This document shows, piece after piece, positions 21,975-32,685 of a stretch of 64,000 nt of DNA. The stretch comes from Auricularia sp. M13 (Eukaryota; Basidiomycota; Agaricomycetes; Auriculariales; Auriculariaceae), in contig CM073197.1 of assembly GCA_037042915.1 (NCBI GenBank), positions 1 through 64,000 on the forward strand, in the 5' to 3' direction. The notes under the pieces were generated by a model, which did not search any database, was not told where the DNA came from, and saw only the letters and a program-made list of their open reading frames with translations. Every line of letters starts with the position of its first letter. The first letter of the stretch is position 1. A program made the translations under genes and the position numbers.

Positions 21975-22561
21975 TCCGATACACCGCATTCTAACAGACC
22001 ATTTTTCCAAATAAATAGGCCCTTTCAACTATGGTGCAATGCGCACCGCAATCCGAGCCGCAAACGCGCCGCAATCCGGCGCCAAGAAAAGTGAAAATCG
22101 ACCGTCCCGTCAGTCGGAGGCCTCAGTAGCGCCAGCAAACACGACAATCCGGCTTGATTGCAAACTAAAAAGCACCTCCGGAGGTCCTTTCCGGATTGCA
22201 AGCAATCGGACGGTTTTCACGAAATCAAAAGGGCGGTTCCGGGGTCCGTTTGCGCCTCGAATTGTGGCTCGGATTGCTGATCGTTTGCATCATATTTAAA
22301 AGGGCCGAATGAGACACTGCAGATCAACGTAAATCCCTTCCTGCAATCATTAATGCTGCAAGTGAGTAGTAAGTCCCTGGAAAAGGCGCAGGGATGAGGT
22401 TAAAAGAGGCTGGCATTACATAAACTGACGATATCAGTATCAGTCCACAGCGGGCACTAACGAGCGTTCTGGTAGCACTGTCTCGCACCCCATTTGCTTA
22501 GTTATCATTTCTGCTGTATGGCGATCTTGCTCAGGGAGCATTGTGCCCGGAATTTTACCAT
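21975..22561. other. Spacer with short mirrored GC motifs
   Basis: It contains several variants of CGGATTG/CAATCCG and CGGTTTTC motifs but no gene. Confidence 0.3.
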
Positions 22562-22582
22562 ATTAACCTAACCTAACCTACT
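22562..22582. repeat. Short interstitial telomere repeat
   Basis: TTAACCTAACCTAACCTA, the same AACCT unit and orientation as the terminal array. Confidence 0.85.
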
Positions 22583-22816
22583 TATGCGCCTTCTCGTGGC
22601 AGGACCTTTCCACAGGATTGTTATCCGTGGACATTTGAAGATGATCTCCGGCCGGACTTGTGGATTTAGGCCTGAAGCTTGGAAGTCCTGTATTCTGTAA
22701 TTCCCTCTTACTGTACTGGGAGATGTGGTCCAAGTCCAAACCCTTTGTTGTAGCACTATCAAATCATTTTCGCCGATTTTCTACTGCAAGGGAAGTTTAT
22801 CTGAGGCTTGACATTG

Positions 22817-23040
22817 CTATGCAAAAGGCACAAATAGGCACATTGGTTCAAAGGACACATAACTGTACATCAGAACCGAGCTGCAGAGTTGCTATGCGAA
22901 AGGCACAAAGGCGCTTGAAGCTCGTCTGCTTGTGCTTCTCCAAGGGACATAGGTTCAGCACGCGCTCCGTCGAGGGCGTAAATAGGCACATTTGTTCAAA
23001 GGACACATATCTGTACATCAGAACCGAGCCGCTGAGTTCC
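22817..23040. repeat. Imperfect direct repeat, about 145-160 bp apart
   Basis: AAATAGGCACATTGGTTCAA at about 22831 recurs with one change at about 22979. Both continue through GGACACATA...CTGTACATCAGAACCGAG. Confidence 0.75.
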
Positions 23041-23151
23041 CAACTTCCGCCATGGAGAACGATCAAGGTACCGCTCCGATGACGTCCTTGGCTGGAAGCC
23101 AGGACATCTGTCCATCCAGAGTCATCCATCGAGAGTAGCTAATGAGGAATC

Positions 23152-23333
23152 AAGAAGCAGATAGCATGGTGCAGACATACCCTGGAGCCCTTGCACCCGA
23201 TGACGAAGCAAATTGCTGCCGTGGCTGAGGGCGCTTCAGCGTCTACAGACGATCTGCGCCGCCAAGCGCAATCAAACAAGCGCGACTCACCAGCTTAGTT
23301 GGCCGGCACTTGAACAATGATCCCTGTCCTACG
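23152..23333 (+). repeat. Direct repeat unit 1 (with 23545-23730)
   Basis: About 180 bp starting AAGAAGCAGATAGCATGGTG, repeated at 23548-23730 with about 93% identity. Both copies end in TTGAACAATGATCCCTGTCC, which belongs to the dispersed terminal motif also seen at 20509, 27393 and 57340. The two units flank the eS21 remnant at 23335-23530. Confidence 0.8.
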
Positions 23334-23334
23334 G

Positions 23335-23530
23335 GGGGAGGGATCAGGTTTAACATGAACTCAACAAAGCTGGCTCAGTCGTCGAACGTTTTGCAAATAT
23401 CTCAGCGGCAAAGCACAGCGGCCCTCTGCGTCTACGTCGACGACGGTGATTTGGACCGAAGCGTGATCTTTTGCAGTTATGAGTCGGTCTGCAGAGGCCA
23501 TATATGATCAGCAAAACCAGCCACAGCCCA
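23335..23530 (-). pseudogene. RPS21: eS21 remnant, third copy
   Basis: The minus strand has the eS21 intron end (GGCCTCTGCAG), then DRLITAKDHASVQI and VDVDAEGR. The coding part then jumps directly into the 3' flank that follows the copy at 19707. Most of the gene is deleted, again at a short GGCCG-type match. The conserved intron shows it derives from the same parent as the copies at 19.7-20.5 kb. Confidence 0.75.
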
Positions 23531-23544
23531 TAGAAAAGCGTCGT

Positions 23545-23730
23545 ATCAAGAAGCAGATAGCATGGTGCAGACATACCCTGGAGCCCTTGCACCCGATGAA
23601 GAAACAAATTGCTGCCGGGGCTGAGGGCGCTTCAGCATCTAAAGACGATCTGCGCGGCCAAGCGCAATCAAACAAGCACGACTCACCAGCTTAGTTGGCC
23701 GGTACTTGAACAATGATCCCTGTCCTACGG
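23545..23730 (+). repeat. Direct repeat unit 2 (with 23152-23333)
   Basis: Second copy of the 180-bp unit; see 23152-23333. A short frame KKQIAAGAEGASASKDDLRG is kept in one copy and broken in the other. Confidence 0.8.
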
Positions 23731-24082
23731 CACAGGCAGCAGCAGCATGAGTGCGACTATTCCGCATGATCGCAGTGCTCTGGGACATACGTTTCATCCA
23801 CTGAAGGTATGCAGTACTGTGACATGCAAGCGTAGAACCATGGAGAGAGGATTCAAGACCGAGGGCTGGATTTTGCCCTCGTCTCGAGTTCAGCTGCATG
23901 GCCGTCCTGGTGAGAGATTGAAAGCACCCGGTACCGGTACGCACCGACCTCGTACATGCCGGGCGGGGTTCCGGCCCCCCAGCACCGGTAGGGCACCGGC
24001 CTCGTACATGCCGTGTTCCGGTATATTGACACGCACTGAGCACTGAGCAGGGAATGGTAAGTAATCAACCCCTGCGCGCTGC

Positions 24083-24250
24083 GGCACCAGTGCGCCGTCT
24101 GCAAACTCCAGCACGCTCAAGTCGCCGCTCTGTCAACAACCATCAATTTCCCATGCCTTCCGGGGAACGTATGGGCTGGTCATGCACCTGCAAGGCTCAC
24201 ACTGACGCCGTGTTAGACTGCACATCGACAAAGAAGATGAAGACCATCTG
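24083..24250 (+). pseudogene. Second copy of RBR RING1-region fragment
   Basis: CACCAGTGCGCCGTCTGCAA and the next 160 bp match 21560-21735 at about 85%, covering the RING1-like HQCAVCKLQHAQVAA. It runs directly into the tandem array at 24251. Confidence 0.6.
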
Positions 24251-25512
24251 AGCATACAACTTCTTGTATGCTTCCGACGGCCCGGAAGCATCCAAGTTGA
24301 GGCATTGGGGTCAGTCCGCTGGGCCGGGGACCGTGGTATCAAAAGCAAAGACCCCAGCAAGCAGAACATGTCCTCTGGATGACACTTGAGTCAGTCTGGC
24401 CAGTGGCATGATGAGCCAACAGCGGTCATGTGTGGGCGGCGGCCCGGAAGCATACAACTTCTTGTATGCTTCCGACGGCCCGGAAGCATCCAAGTTGCTG
24501 CTCCAGGCTGAAGTCCGCTGGGCCAGGACCCTGGTATCACAAGCAAAGACCCCAGCAAGCAGAACATGTCCTCTGGATGACACTTGAGTCAGTCTGGCCA
24601 GTGGCATGATGAGCCAACAGCAGTCATGTGTGGGCGGCGGCCCGGAAGCATACAACTTCTTGTATGCTTCCGACGGCCCGGAAGCATCCAAGTTGCTGCT
24701 CCAGGCTGAAGTCCGCTGGGCCAGGGACCCTGGTATCACAAGCAAAGACCCCAGCAAGCAGAACATGTCCTCTGGATGACACTTGAGTCAGTCTGGCCAG
24801 TGGCATGATGAGCCAACAGCAGTCATGTGTGGGCGGCGGCCCGGAAGCATCCAAGTTGCTGCTCCAGCCTGAAGTCCGCTGGGCCAGGGACCCTGGTATC
24901 AAAAGCAAAGACCCCAGCAAGCAGAACATGTCCTCTGGATGACACTTGAGTCAGTCTGGCCAGTGGCATGATGAGCCAACAGCGGTCATGTGTGGGCGGC
25001 GGCCCGGAAGCATCCAAGTTGAGGCATTGGGCTCAACCACAGGTCACCCCTCGATTGGGCGAAGCCGTCTTGAAGCTAGATACGCTTGCAAGAGCCATCT
25101 GGAGGCTGTATTGACAAGTGCGGTGAGGTGACAGAAGCTGTGAGCTGGAGCTGGAGGTGCCGGAAGCATCCAAGTTGCTGCTCCAGGCTGAAGTCCGCTG
25201 GGCCAGGGACCCTGGTATCACAAGCAAAGACCCCAGCAAGCAGAACATGTCCTCTGGATGACACTTGAGTCAGTCTGGCCAGTGGCATGATGAGCCAACA
25301 GCGGTCATGTGTGGGCGGCGGCCCGGAAGCATACAACTTCTTGTATGCTTCCGACGGCCCGGAAGCATCCAAGTTGCTGCTCCAGGCTGAAGTCCGCTGG
25401 GCCAGGGACCCTGGTATCAAAAGCAAAGACCCCAGCAAGCAGAACATGTCCTCTGGATGACACTTGAGTCAGTCTGGCCAGTGGCATGATGAGCCAACAG
25501 CGGTCATGTGTG
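24251..25512. repeat. Tandem array of 198/163-bp units
   Basis: Seven copies of the AAGCATCCAAGTTG-containing unit begin at about 24286, 24484, 24682, 24845, 25008, 25164 and 25362. Long units are 198 bp. Short units lack 35-36 bp containing a perfect 13-bp-stem hairpin (CGGAAGCATACAA, loop CTTC). The missing piece is bounded by direct repeats of GCCCGGAAGCAT, so loss by slippage is likely. One unit near 25025-25160 has unrelated sequence inserted. Because 198 is divisible by three, open minus-strand frames run through long units. These are by-products of the period. Confidence 0.9.
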
Positions 25513-25966
25513 TCTGCATGAACTATGTTAATCTATTGTCATCAACATTCACCATAGTTCGAATTCCTGTTTCTCATATCTTCTCAACCTGATTAAAATA
25601 TTTTATTCAGTCTGCTGCTGCTCCTATAGTTCTCCAAATTCACATTGTGAACATGTAATGACATAACAGTGATGCATACCATCCCAATAAGGAAGGTACA
25701 ATCAATATCCCGGCATCCAGTGGTCCCCCACCCATGATACCTTGGGGATACCTTTCCACCAATATTCCCCCAATTTAGCATATTTTTACGAAGCCGGATC
25801 ATGCCGGGTCCATCGGGAACTCTATTTCGCAATTTCCCATCCCGGCGCTTATCAAAATCCCAGTCTTGCTATACCATCGTGACCGCATTGAAAAGGGCTA
25901 TCTGGCAATATATCACTTCGAATTATTTCGTCGAATAGCCTAGCCAGATTCTAGGCATCTATGAGC
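25513..25966. other. AT-rich spacer
   Basis: Noticeably AT-richer than the surroundings. No gene, repeat or RNA signal is seen. Confidence 0.45.
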
Positions 25967-25998
25967 ATTAACCTAACCTAACCTAACCTAACCCTAAC
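25967..25998. repeat. Interstitial telomere repeat
   Basis: Four to five AACCT units followed by AACCCTAAC, mirroring the mixed TTAGG/TTAGGG inner edge of the terminal array. It sits at an abrupt change from AT-rich to GC-rich sequence, which suggests an old end or a repaired break. Confidence 0.85.
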
Positions 25999-26857
25999 GT
26001 ATGAGGAAGCGAACACTGTGTTTGGGAGCGGCCGTGCGCATGGCAGCAGGAGGAAGGCAACTGGCCGCAACATTCTGGGCAAGCTGATCATGGTGGCTCG
26101 GCAGACTGTGCGCACTGCCACCATCCTGGGAGTCAGCCCCATGATATGCTGCCCGGTGCATACGGAGGCCGCCCGCGCTTCTGCATGAGCTGCGCCGAGG
26201 GGCCAGGCCATCATCTGCCCTTCCCCCGATGCCCCCTGCACGATCCTCCCCCTTCGCCTCCCCCTGCCTCTGCCCCCTCACGAACTGCTCGCATCCTCTC
26301 CGTGCTTCCCTCGCTATGCCCCTCCCCCCTTGCCTCCCCGTCCCCTCCTCATGCAATGCGCGCAGAAAGCAATGCCGCAATACGACTGCCTCTTGCATCC
26401 TGGCCCCAGACACGAGACACGCGCATCCTGCAATGTTCGCAACCCGCGCCCCCTGGCCCTTCTTGGAATGACCGATCGCACCAATCTAAAAATGCAGGCC
26501 GGTGCTGGGGTCTCGGAGGCTCGCGTTTTGTGCTGGCATGAGGAGCAGCCCGATGCGCTTGCACGTACTGGGGTCTCTGGCGGGTGATGGGAAGCAGGAA
26601 GGAAGCGCGGCTGGGGGATGCAGGGAGGCACGCGTCATTTTTTGAGATGCGGCCATTGGGCTTTCGGGGGAAGGGGGAGGCGAGACTTGAGGCATCCTTC
26701 TGGGGCGATGCGGCGCTTTCTGGCGAGACGTTCTTCTGGGATGTAGCGAGGTGCGAGGTGCGGCGAGACGGGCGGGACAAGGAGCTGCAGGAGGAGGGGA
26801 GCGAGGAGGGCGATGCTTGATGCGCGGCACGAGCCATGCGTGACATCAGCTGCCCAG
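25999..26857. other. GC-rich spacer
   Basis: Long open frames occur on both strands but have the Arg/Pro/Ser-rich composition of GC-rich non-coding DNA. No supported gene. Confidence 0.4.
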
Positions 26858-27320
26858 CTACATTGCGAGACCCTCCACGGCCTTGCTCAGCAGATCCTCC
26901 GAGGCGAGGGGGAGAGGGACCTCCATGCCGGTCACATCCTCGAGGATCTCCATGCCCAGGAAGTTGAGCATCAGGTTCTCGTGCGTGGGGGACTTCTTGA
27001 GGGCGACCATCATACGGACGCGCATGACGACCTGGTTGGGCTCTCCCACGAATACCTCGCTGATCGGGCGCGATGCCAGACCCTGATCCGTGTGCACGCG
27101 GACGGTCGTGGCCTTCTTCACGTGCATGCTGTACGTGTAGTACTGGAGGTCGTCCGAGAGCACCCCCTCGAACTTGCTGGAGGGGCACGTGGCAGTCCTG
27201 TCCTGCTTGATCACGTGGAAGGGGCGCATCACAACCCGGTCGAGGCAGACCCAGAGGTGCGTCTTCTGATCCCCGGGGTCCAGGCTAGCATTGGGGCCGG
27301 CGTGCGTGACGAGGCCTTCC
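26858..27320 (-). CDS. Unrecognised 153-aa open frame
   Basis: The start is the ATG at 27320 (MEGLVTHAGPNASLDPGD). The frame stays open to 26858 with well-balanced composition (KFEGVLSDDLQYYTYSM, VFVGEPNQVVMRVRMMVALK, ENLMLNFLGMEILEDVTG). It looks like a real protein or protein module, perhaps a beta-rich domain, but I recognise no family. It starts about 75 nt from the edge of dispersed repeat A (27393) and could belong to that element. Confidence 0.5.
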
Positions 27321-27392
27321 ATGATGGGTCTTCGGTGGGTTGGGGGTCTTCGGTGGGTTGGATGGCAATGGCAGGCCATAAGACGCACCTGG

Positions 27393-28767
27393 AGTGGCCG
27401 ATACTTGAACAATGATAGAGAGACACCACCGAGTAACAGAGCCAAGCTTCGGTAGGACAGCAGCACTTGTGGCCCGTGTAGCAAAGCCTAGAACGTGCGG
27501 GACGGCTGGCCGACAGTCTGATGAGCACCGATGGTCCGAGATCGGTGGATGGCCTGATCTACAGATTGCATCACACTTAGTGAGCTGCCCTGCTGTGCTC
27601 ACAGTGCAACAATGGCAAGCTCACTGTATATGCATCATGTTTTCTAGCAGAGGTCTTGTCTGGGTGCGCCTGGGAGCGCAGCGGTGCTGGCGACGATGGT
27701 GGTACGAGGGCAACATGTGTTGGCAAAGACCTCGGCCCGGTGCTTTGCCTATAGCCGGACCGGAACACGTGCCGGCGGGCGCATTCTGTGCGGCAGCTGA
27801 GAGTCACAATATACCGAATTCACACTATACACTACCAACAAGATGTAACGGAGGGACACTGCTATCATAGGACCGCTCCTAGAGTCACAGAAAAGAACAT
27901 GGCACCTCCGGAACGACTACGCGGAGGGCACGCGAGCACGATCAACACACTTACAGACAGCGGCTGCATCGTCTCGTCCGCTGTCGCCCAGTGCGCGCGG
28001 GATCGCGGTCACCAGCTCGACTGCGAGATGGCATGGCCCGCGGCGCCCACAGCTAGTGTTCTGTTGCGCGCGTCGTCTGCCGAGTGCGGGCGCGACGAGT
28101 GGCGTCTACTGCCGACAGACGAACACGGACGTCTTACACGGCAGCACGCAGATCTCGCCAACCGGCGGGAGTCGACATGGCTCACTGTCGCCCGCGCGCA
28201 GCTGGGGCCCGCGTACGCGTTGCCCTAAGCCTGAGCCACCGCATCGGGCGCGGCGCGTTCCCGCATGCCGTCCACGAACGCAAGCGCCATGAGCGCCGGC
28301 CCAGCTTGCACCCCCCGCGAGCGTTCCACCCGTCGCACACGGAGCTCGGGCCCCTGCTGCTCTTCAAGCCGCCAACACCGGTCACTTGCGCGGCGCTGGA
28401 CGCGCGCAAGCCATGCGGCATATTTCGGGCCATCCGTCGCGCGCGGACTTTGAGTGACCGCGAGAGCTTAGCGTCTGCGGCGCGGACACGAGGCGCTGCG
28501 CGTGAGCGAGGGGCCGACAATTAATGGGCTTCAGGTCGTCCTCAGCCGAGGCACAGAAGATTGTGGACGACGCACGAGGAGTTTCGGGGCGCGAGTATCG
28601 ATCGGAGGGAAGTCGGCCGCGCGCACATCAGGGGCCATACGAGTTGCGCGCGCTGGTGGTCACTCCGCGATGCTCCTGCAGGCGCAAGGAAAGCGGGTCA
28701 GCAGGCGCTCGAACGATCAGAAGATTTGATGCGAACGGGTAGAAAATCGCGCACCCTCGACGGCGAG
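27393..28767 (+). repeat. Dispersed repeat A, left copy
   Basis: About 1.37 kb starting CCGATACTTGAACAATGAT. It is matched in inverted orientation by about 56000-57342 at roughly 75-80% in long stretches, for example GCTTCAGGTCGTC near 28528 and near 56180. Degenerate coding-like pieces (GRGAFPHAVHE, PPTPVTCAA) are shared by both copies. Its far end is interrupted at 28768 by the hAT element. Confidence 0.75.
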
Positions 28768-31700
28768 TAGGGATGAGAACGGGTAATCCGGGTATTATCC
28801 GCAGATGAATCTGAGGATGGAGACCACCATCTCGCTGATCTGGTATCTGAACGGGTAGAAGAGCACGGATTATCCGTGTACATCTGCGGATTATCCGCAG
28901 ATAACGTATGTACACAGGATGTAGGATAGCGCCAACAATTTCGAGTTAATCTACCTGGATGGCGAACGTCTTCGACGTTCCTGCGCTCTTTCCCGACTTG
29001 GACCCCTTCGGTGCACTGCGGTCACTCTTCTCGTCCAGCTGTTCGGCGCAGTAGTCGATGCCAGGCCAGAATGGGCTGTTGTCCCACGAACCGAGTGCCA
29101 TCTGCGCCGTGAATGTTTCTACACTTTTGTTATGTTGGTGATGATCAACCTGCATCCGTCCGTTCGAGAACGAGCGCTCCACATCGACGGAGGTAGCTGC
29201 AGACCATCAGAACATGGGAAGGAGGATGATAAGAGTCCGCACACACCTGGTGTACTCAAGACATCAAGTGCCATCTGAGCAACGCGAGGGCTGAACTTGC
29301 GGTGTTGTTCCCAGTAGCTGAGCTGCCCGCCGCAGGCCTGTACATCGCTATACGAGACAACGGGCGAGTCCAAGTAGTGCTCGATGGTGTCCTTGTCCGC
29401 GGGGAGCACCAAGTCATCTTCATCCGCGCAGTATGCATATTCAGACTGGACATGTCAGCGCATGCCGCACCGTCAGCATTGCAACAGCACTCACCCGTTC
29501 AACCGCAGGTCGTGCAGACACAGCCGATGGGGCATGTGGGCCGTTGTTGCCCCTGTATTTTGTGTTGAAGAGTTCAACGGTGAGGCGGCGCGCCTCGGCG
29601 ATATCTGCTGGCAGCCAGGTCTTTTCGAACCACTTGAGCTTGCGATTGGGGCACATAACTAACGCTATGTAAGCAAGGAAACCAAGGCATTGAATTGACT
29701 CACTGATTGCGATGCGATAGATGTCTGTGTCGTCCGTGTGTGCATAGTACTTGCCGACAACGTCCAGTGCCGCAATTGCGGCAACACGCAGTATTGGCGG
29801 CTGTTCCTTGTTGTCGCGGATGCGCTCCAGCTGGAGCTCCATGTGCTCAATCATTGGAACAACGTCGTGTACAAGCGGTAACTCGGTTCTCGAGAAGAGC
29901 TTCGTTGGGGCATCAAAGAGCTGTGCGTGCACTATCAGCAAACGCGATAGGGCAAGCGACTAACTTGTAAATACTGACTGGCAATGTCTTCTGAAGTGCA
30001 TCGGCAAGCGTCCACTGGGATGGGGTGAGCTTGTATTTTGCCAAGTCGTATGCAGGTTCGGACGTCAAGAGCTTCACCGGCCCGCGAAGGAGCAGGTGAG
30101 CGCGAAGGCAAACAAAGTCCGAATTCCAGCGGGTTGGAACACGACGGTCTAATGCGCGCTTTTTAGTCTGCGCGCAGAGGTCCTTATCTGCTTCGACATG
30201 CTCTTTGAAGAGCTTTGCCAGGACCGGCGCATCGTGTACCCGCCGCGCTAGCCCGGCAACCTGCAAGCTCTGTTAGATGGCATTGCCAGCAGCTCACTCT
30301 TGCTCACGCACCTTGGGGAAAAGCTGGAGTGCGGTCTTCTTTTGGTCATTGGTAACAGAGATGCCCAGCTCAGCGGCTCTGGCGTAGGCGGCACCGGCAG
30401 CCTTTGTGATGGCGACGATGTCGTGGGCCTCCTTGGCTTCGTCTACGTCGTCGTCACCCTCCGCGCCCAAATAGATGCCGTCAGGATCTTCGATGATCTC
30501 CTCGCCGGTGTCGAACTCCTCTTCTTCCTCCGCATATGCTCTGGTACGCTTGCTGCCGACCTGCACTTTCACGACACCGCGCTTCTTCTTGGGTTTCTCA
30601 AAGAAGAGCGAAATATACGTCTACATTTGTGAGTACAAGACCGAGCAATCCCCGGACTCAACTCACCTTGGCCATGAGGTTAATGATGTGCGCGAAGCAG
30701 CGGATGCGTCGCTTCATGCCGCCGAACTCGGGGATGTGGCTGGGCAGGATGCGCACCAACTTGTCATTGTTCGTCGCGTTGTCGGCGCAGATGGTGAACG
30801 GCTTGATATGATACTCATTCAAGCACTTTGCCAGGCACTCTGCAAGGTGCTCGCCTGTGTGCGACTCGGTGATACTGAGGAGGTCTGAGGAAGCCGCCGA
30901 CAATCAGGCGCGTACTCACTGTTCAAACTCGAGGATCGAGCGATTGATCTTCTGTTCCCACCAAACGAGGATAATGCCGAGGTACGACGCAACATTTGGC
31001 GCTGTCCAGCCATCAATAACGACGTGTACAGCGCCGGTGTAGTTCTGTAGAAGGTGAGCACGTCAATGCAGTGATGCCCTGAATGGCACTGACTTTAAAA
31101 TATGTCACCAAGCTGCCGCGGATCTTGTCATGCAGGAACTTGACGTCGGTCGAGGTTGTCGTACGGTGTGGTATGATTGTCCCAGGTCGCAGCAGGTCGA
31201 CCTCGAGCTTGTAGTACTTGTCCTCTAGGGCATTGAACGGTCGACTCGAGACGGCGGTGCGTAGCGCAAGAATTGCACGGTGGCGCGCCCGCGTGTAGGT
31301 CGACCTGGTTTCCTCGATCGTGAGCTGCTTTGCCTTCGTTGAAGCCCCGTGACGGTCATCGCAAGCCTTTGCCGTCTTCCGGAAGTTGCCCGTGCCCTTT
31401 GCAGCAAAACCTTCGCGAGCGCGCAGTTGCTTCTCATGGGTTTCAGGGTGCGTCTTGCAGGTTAATACGTAGTACATTGTTCGTTTGCTGCCCTTCTCCT
31501 CCCGCTTGATCGAGATATGATAGTGGTCGTAAACAGTTGACCGCCAAGACTCAACAGCATCCTCTGCAAGTCCAAAGTGAGCTCACATCAAGACCATAAG
31601 CTTGTCTGAGTACGCACTGATGATCTCTTCGTCAGCGTTGTCCCAGACGTCAGAATCCGATTTAGCATTCAAGCCCTTTGCCCAAATGGTCGTGCGAAGC

Positions 31701-32685
31701 CTCTTGGCCTGAGGCTGACCGTCCGAATCGTGTCCATCAGACTCCTCAGGCGCCGGCGTCGACTCCTCTCCCGTGTTAGCAGTAGATGGTGTAGACGACA
31801 AAGTATCTGATACTGAGGCTCCACCGCGGAGGCGTGGACTCCAGACTAGGATAGACAGATCGTCGAGACGTAGCGATGAAATGGATTCAGCAGGGTGGAG
31901 CGGCGCATATCGCGATGACTTGAAGAGCACGCCGTCGGCAGCCGGGACACCGTATCGACGTTGGACCTCATACAGCACCTCGGCCACAGATGCATCTGTG
32001 CCCACGACTGCGAAGCGTGAAGGAGTTAGTGAATCACAAGATAGCATTGGCACACGCACGCACCGATCTTCCACGGCTGTGCATGGCAGCCTCGGATATA
32101 GAGCGTCTGGAAAGATTCTGTGGATGAAATAAGCGTCAAGGAAGGCCAATGTCCTTGTGACGTACTTTGGATACGTGCTGTGGCAATCGGCACACTGTGT
32201 CGGACGCGCTGGACAATGAGTAGCCGGCGAGCCCGAGTCGGCTTTCTGGATCTTGGCGGATGCTGTCGCGGCCGTGTCCGACTATTACGTCCGAGTAGAA
32301 ACAAGGCGCGTTTACGTCGACGAGCATTGATGAGTAGGCCAATGACGGGGCCGACGAGAATAAAGATTACAAAGACCCAGAGGGAGGCTAGGTGCATGGT
32401 TGCACGGCACTGCACTACGTTCAGTGCTAGTGCAGAGAGACACAAATTTTTTTTCCGGATGATTCCGGTCGCTTTTGTAGGCCAAAATAAGGTTCGAGTC
32501 ATGCTGGATGATCAATTGCGGGATGTATGGTATCTGCGGATACACCAGCGCACACCACCTGATCTGGTATCCGAACGTGTAGACAAGGACAGATTATCCG
32601 GGTAGATTATGTACAGATCGGATACTACCCGTTCCGCAGAACGCGGATACTTATCCGCGGATACTGTCATCCGTTCTCATCCCTA
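28768..32685 (-). mobile_element. hAT-superfamily DNA transposon
   Basis: The ends are 15-bp inverted repeats TAGGGATGAGAACGG (28768-28782) and its complement (32671-32685). Both ends carry clusters of palindromic GGATTATCC/CGGATAATC-like motifs within about 150 bp, as expected for transposase-binding subterminal repeats. One transposase gene fills the inside on the minus strand. hAT insertions normally make 8-bp target duplications, but the flanks ACGGCGAG and AGCAGCAG do not match. Either an end is misplaced or the flanks have changed. The left end lies inside dispersed repeat A, so the element is younger than that repeat. Confidence 0.85.
28946..32397 (-). CDS. hAT transposase with N-terminal ubiquitin-like domain
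   Basis: This is a multi-exon gene with 48-58-nt introns where checked (32118-32165, 32008-32063, about 31567-31619). A possible start is the ATG at 32397, giving a hydrophobic then basic leader. Next (about 32117 to 31819) comes a ubiquitin-like fold: SFQTLYIRG, TDASVAEVLYEVQRRYGVPA, SISSLRLDDLSILVW and the ending RLRGG. An acidic linker with AKRLRTTIWAKG follows. After it come a BED-like segment (YDHYHISIKREEKGSKRTMY, about 31510) and RNase H-like blocks VIDGWTAPNVASYLG (about 31000) and FTICADNATNND (about 30790). FAHIINLMAK (about 30680) and TRWNSDF (about 30125) come next. The last is the hAT dimerisation region YWEQHRKFSPRVAQMALDVL...VERSFSNGR (about 29170-29320), with the stop at 28946. 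The exons looked open where read. The exact start is uncertain. Confidence 0.8.

Noticed and set aside
24311-25447. Repeated protein-like frames (MFCLLGSLL...) on the minus strand
   Set aside because: They follow the 198-bp period of the tandem array, break in the 163-bp units and have no independent coding evidence.
24251-25512. CRISPR-like array
   Set aside because: The repeats are long, contiguous and spacer-free in a eukaryotic genome; it is a satellite.
26349-27188. 279-aa minus-strand open frame
   Set aside because: Out-of-frame shadow of the 153-aa frame at 26858-27320 plus GC-rich spacer.
28768-32685. 8-bp hAT target-site duplication
   Set aside because: The flanks ACGGCGAG and AGCAGCAG do not match, so I do not claim one.
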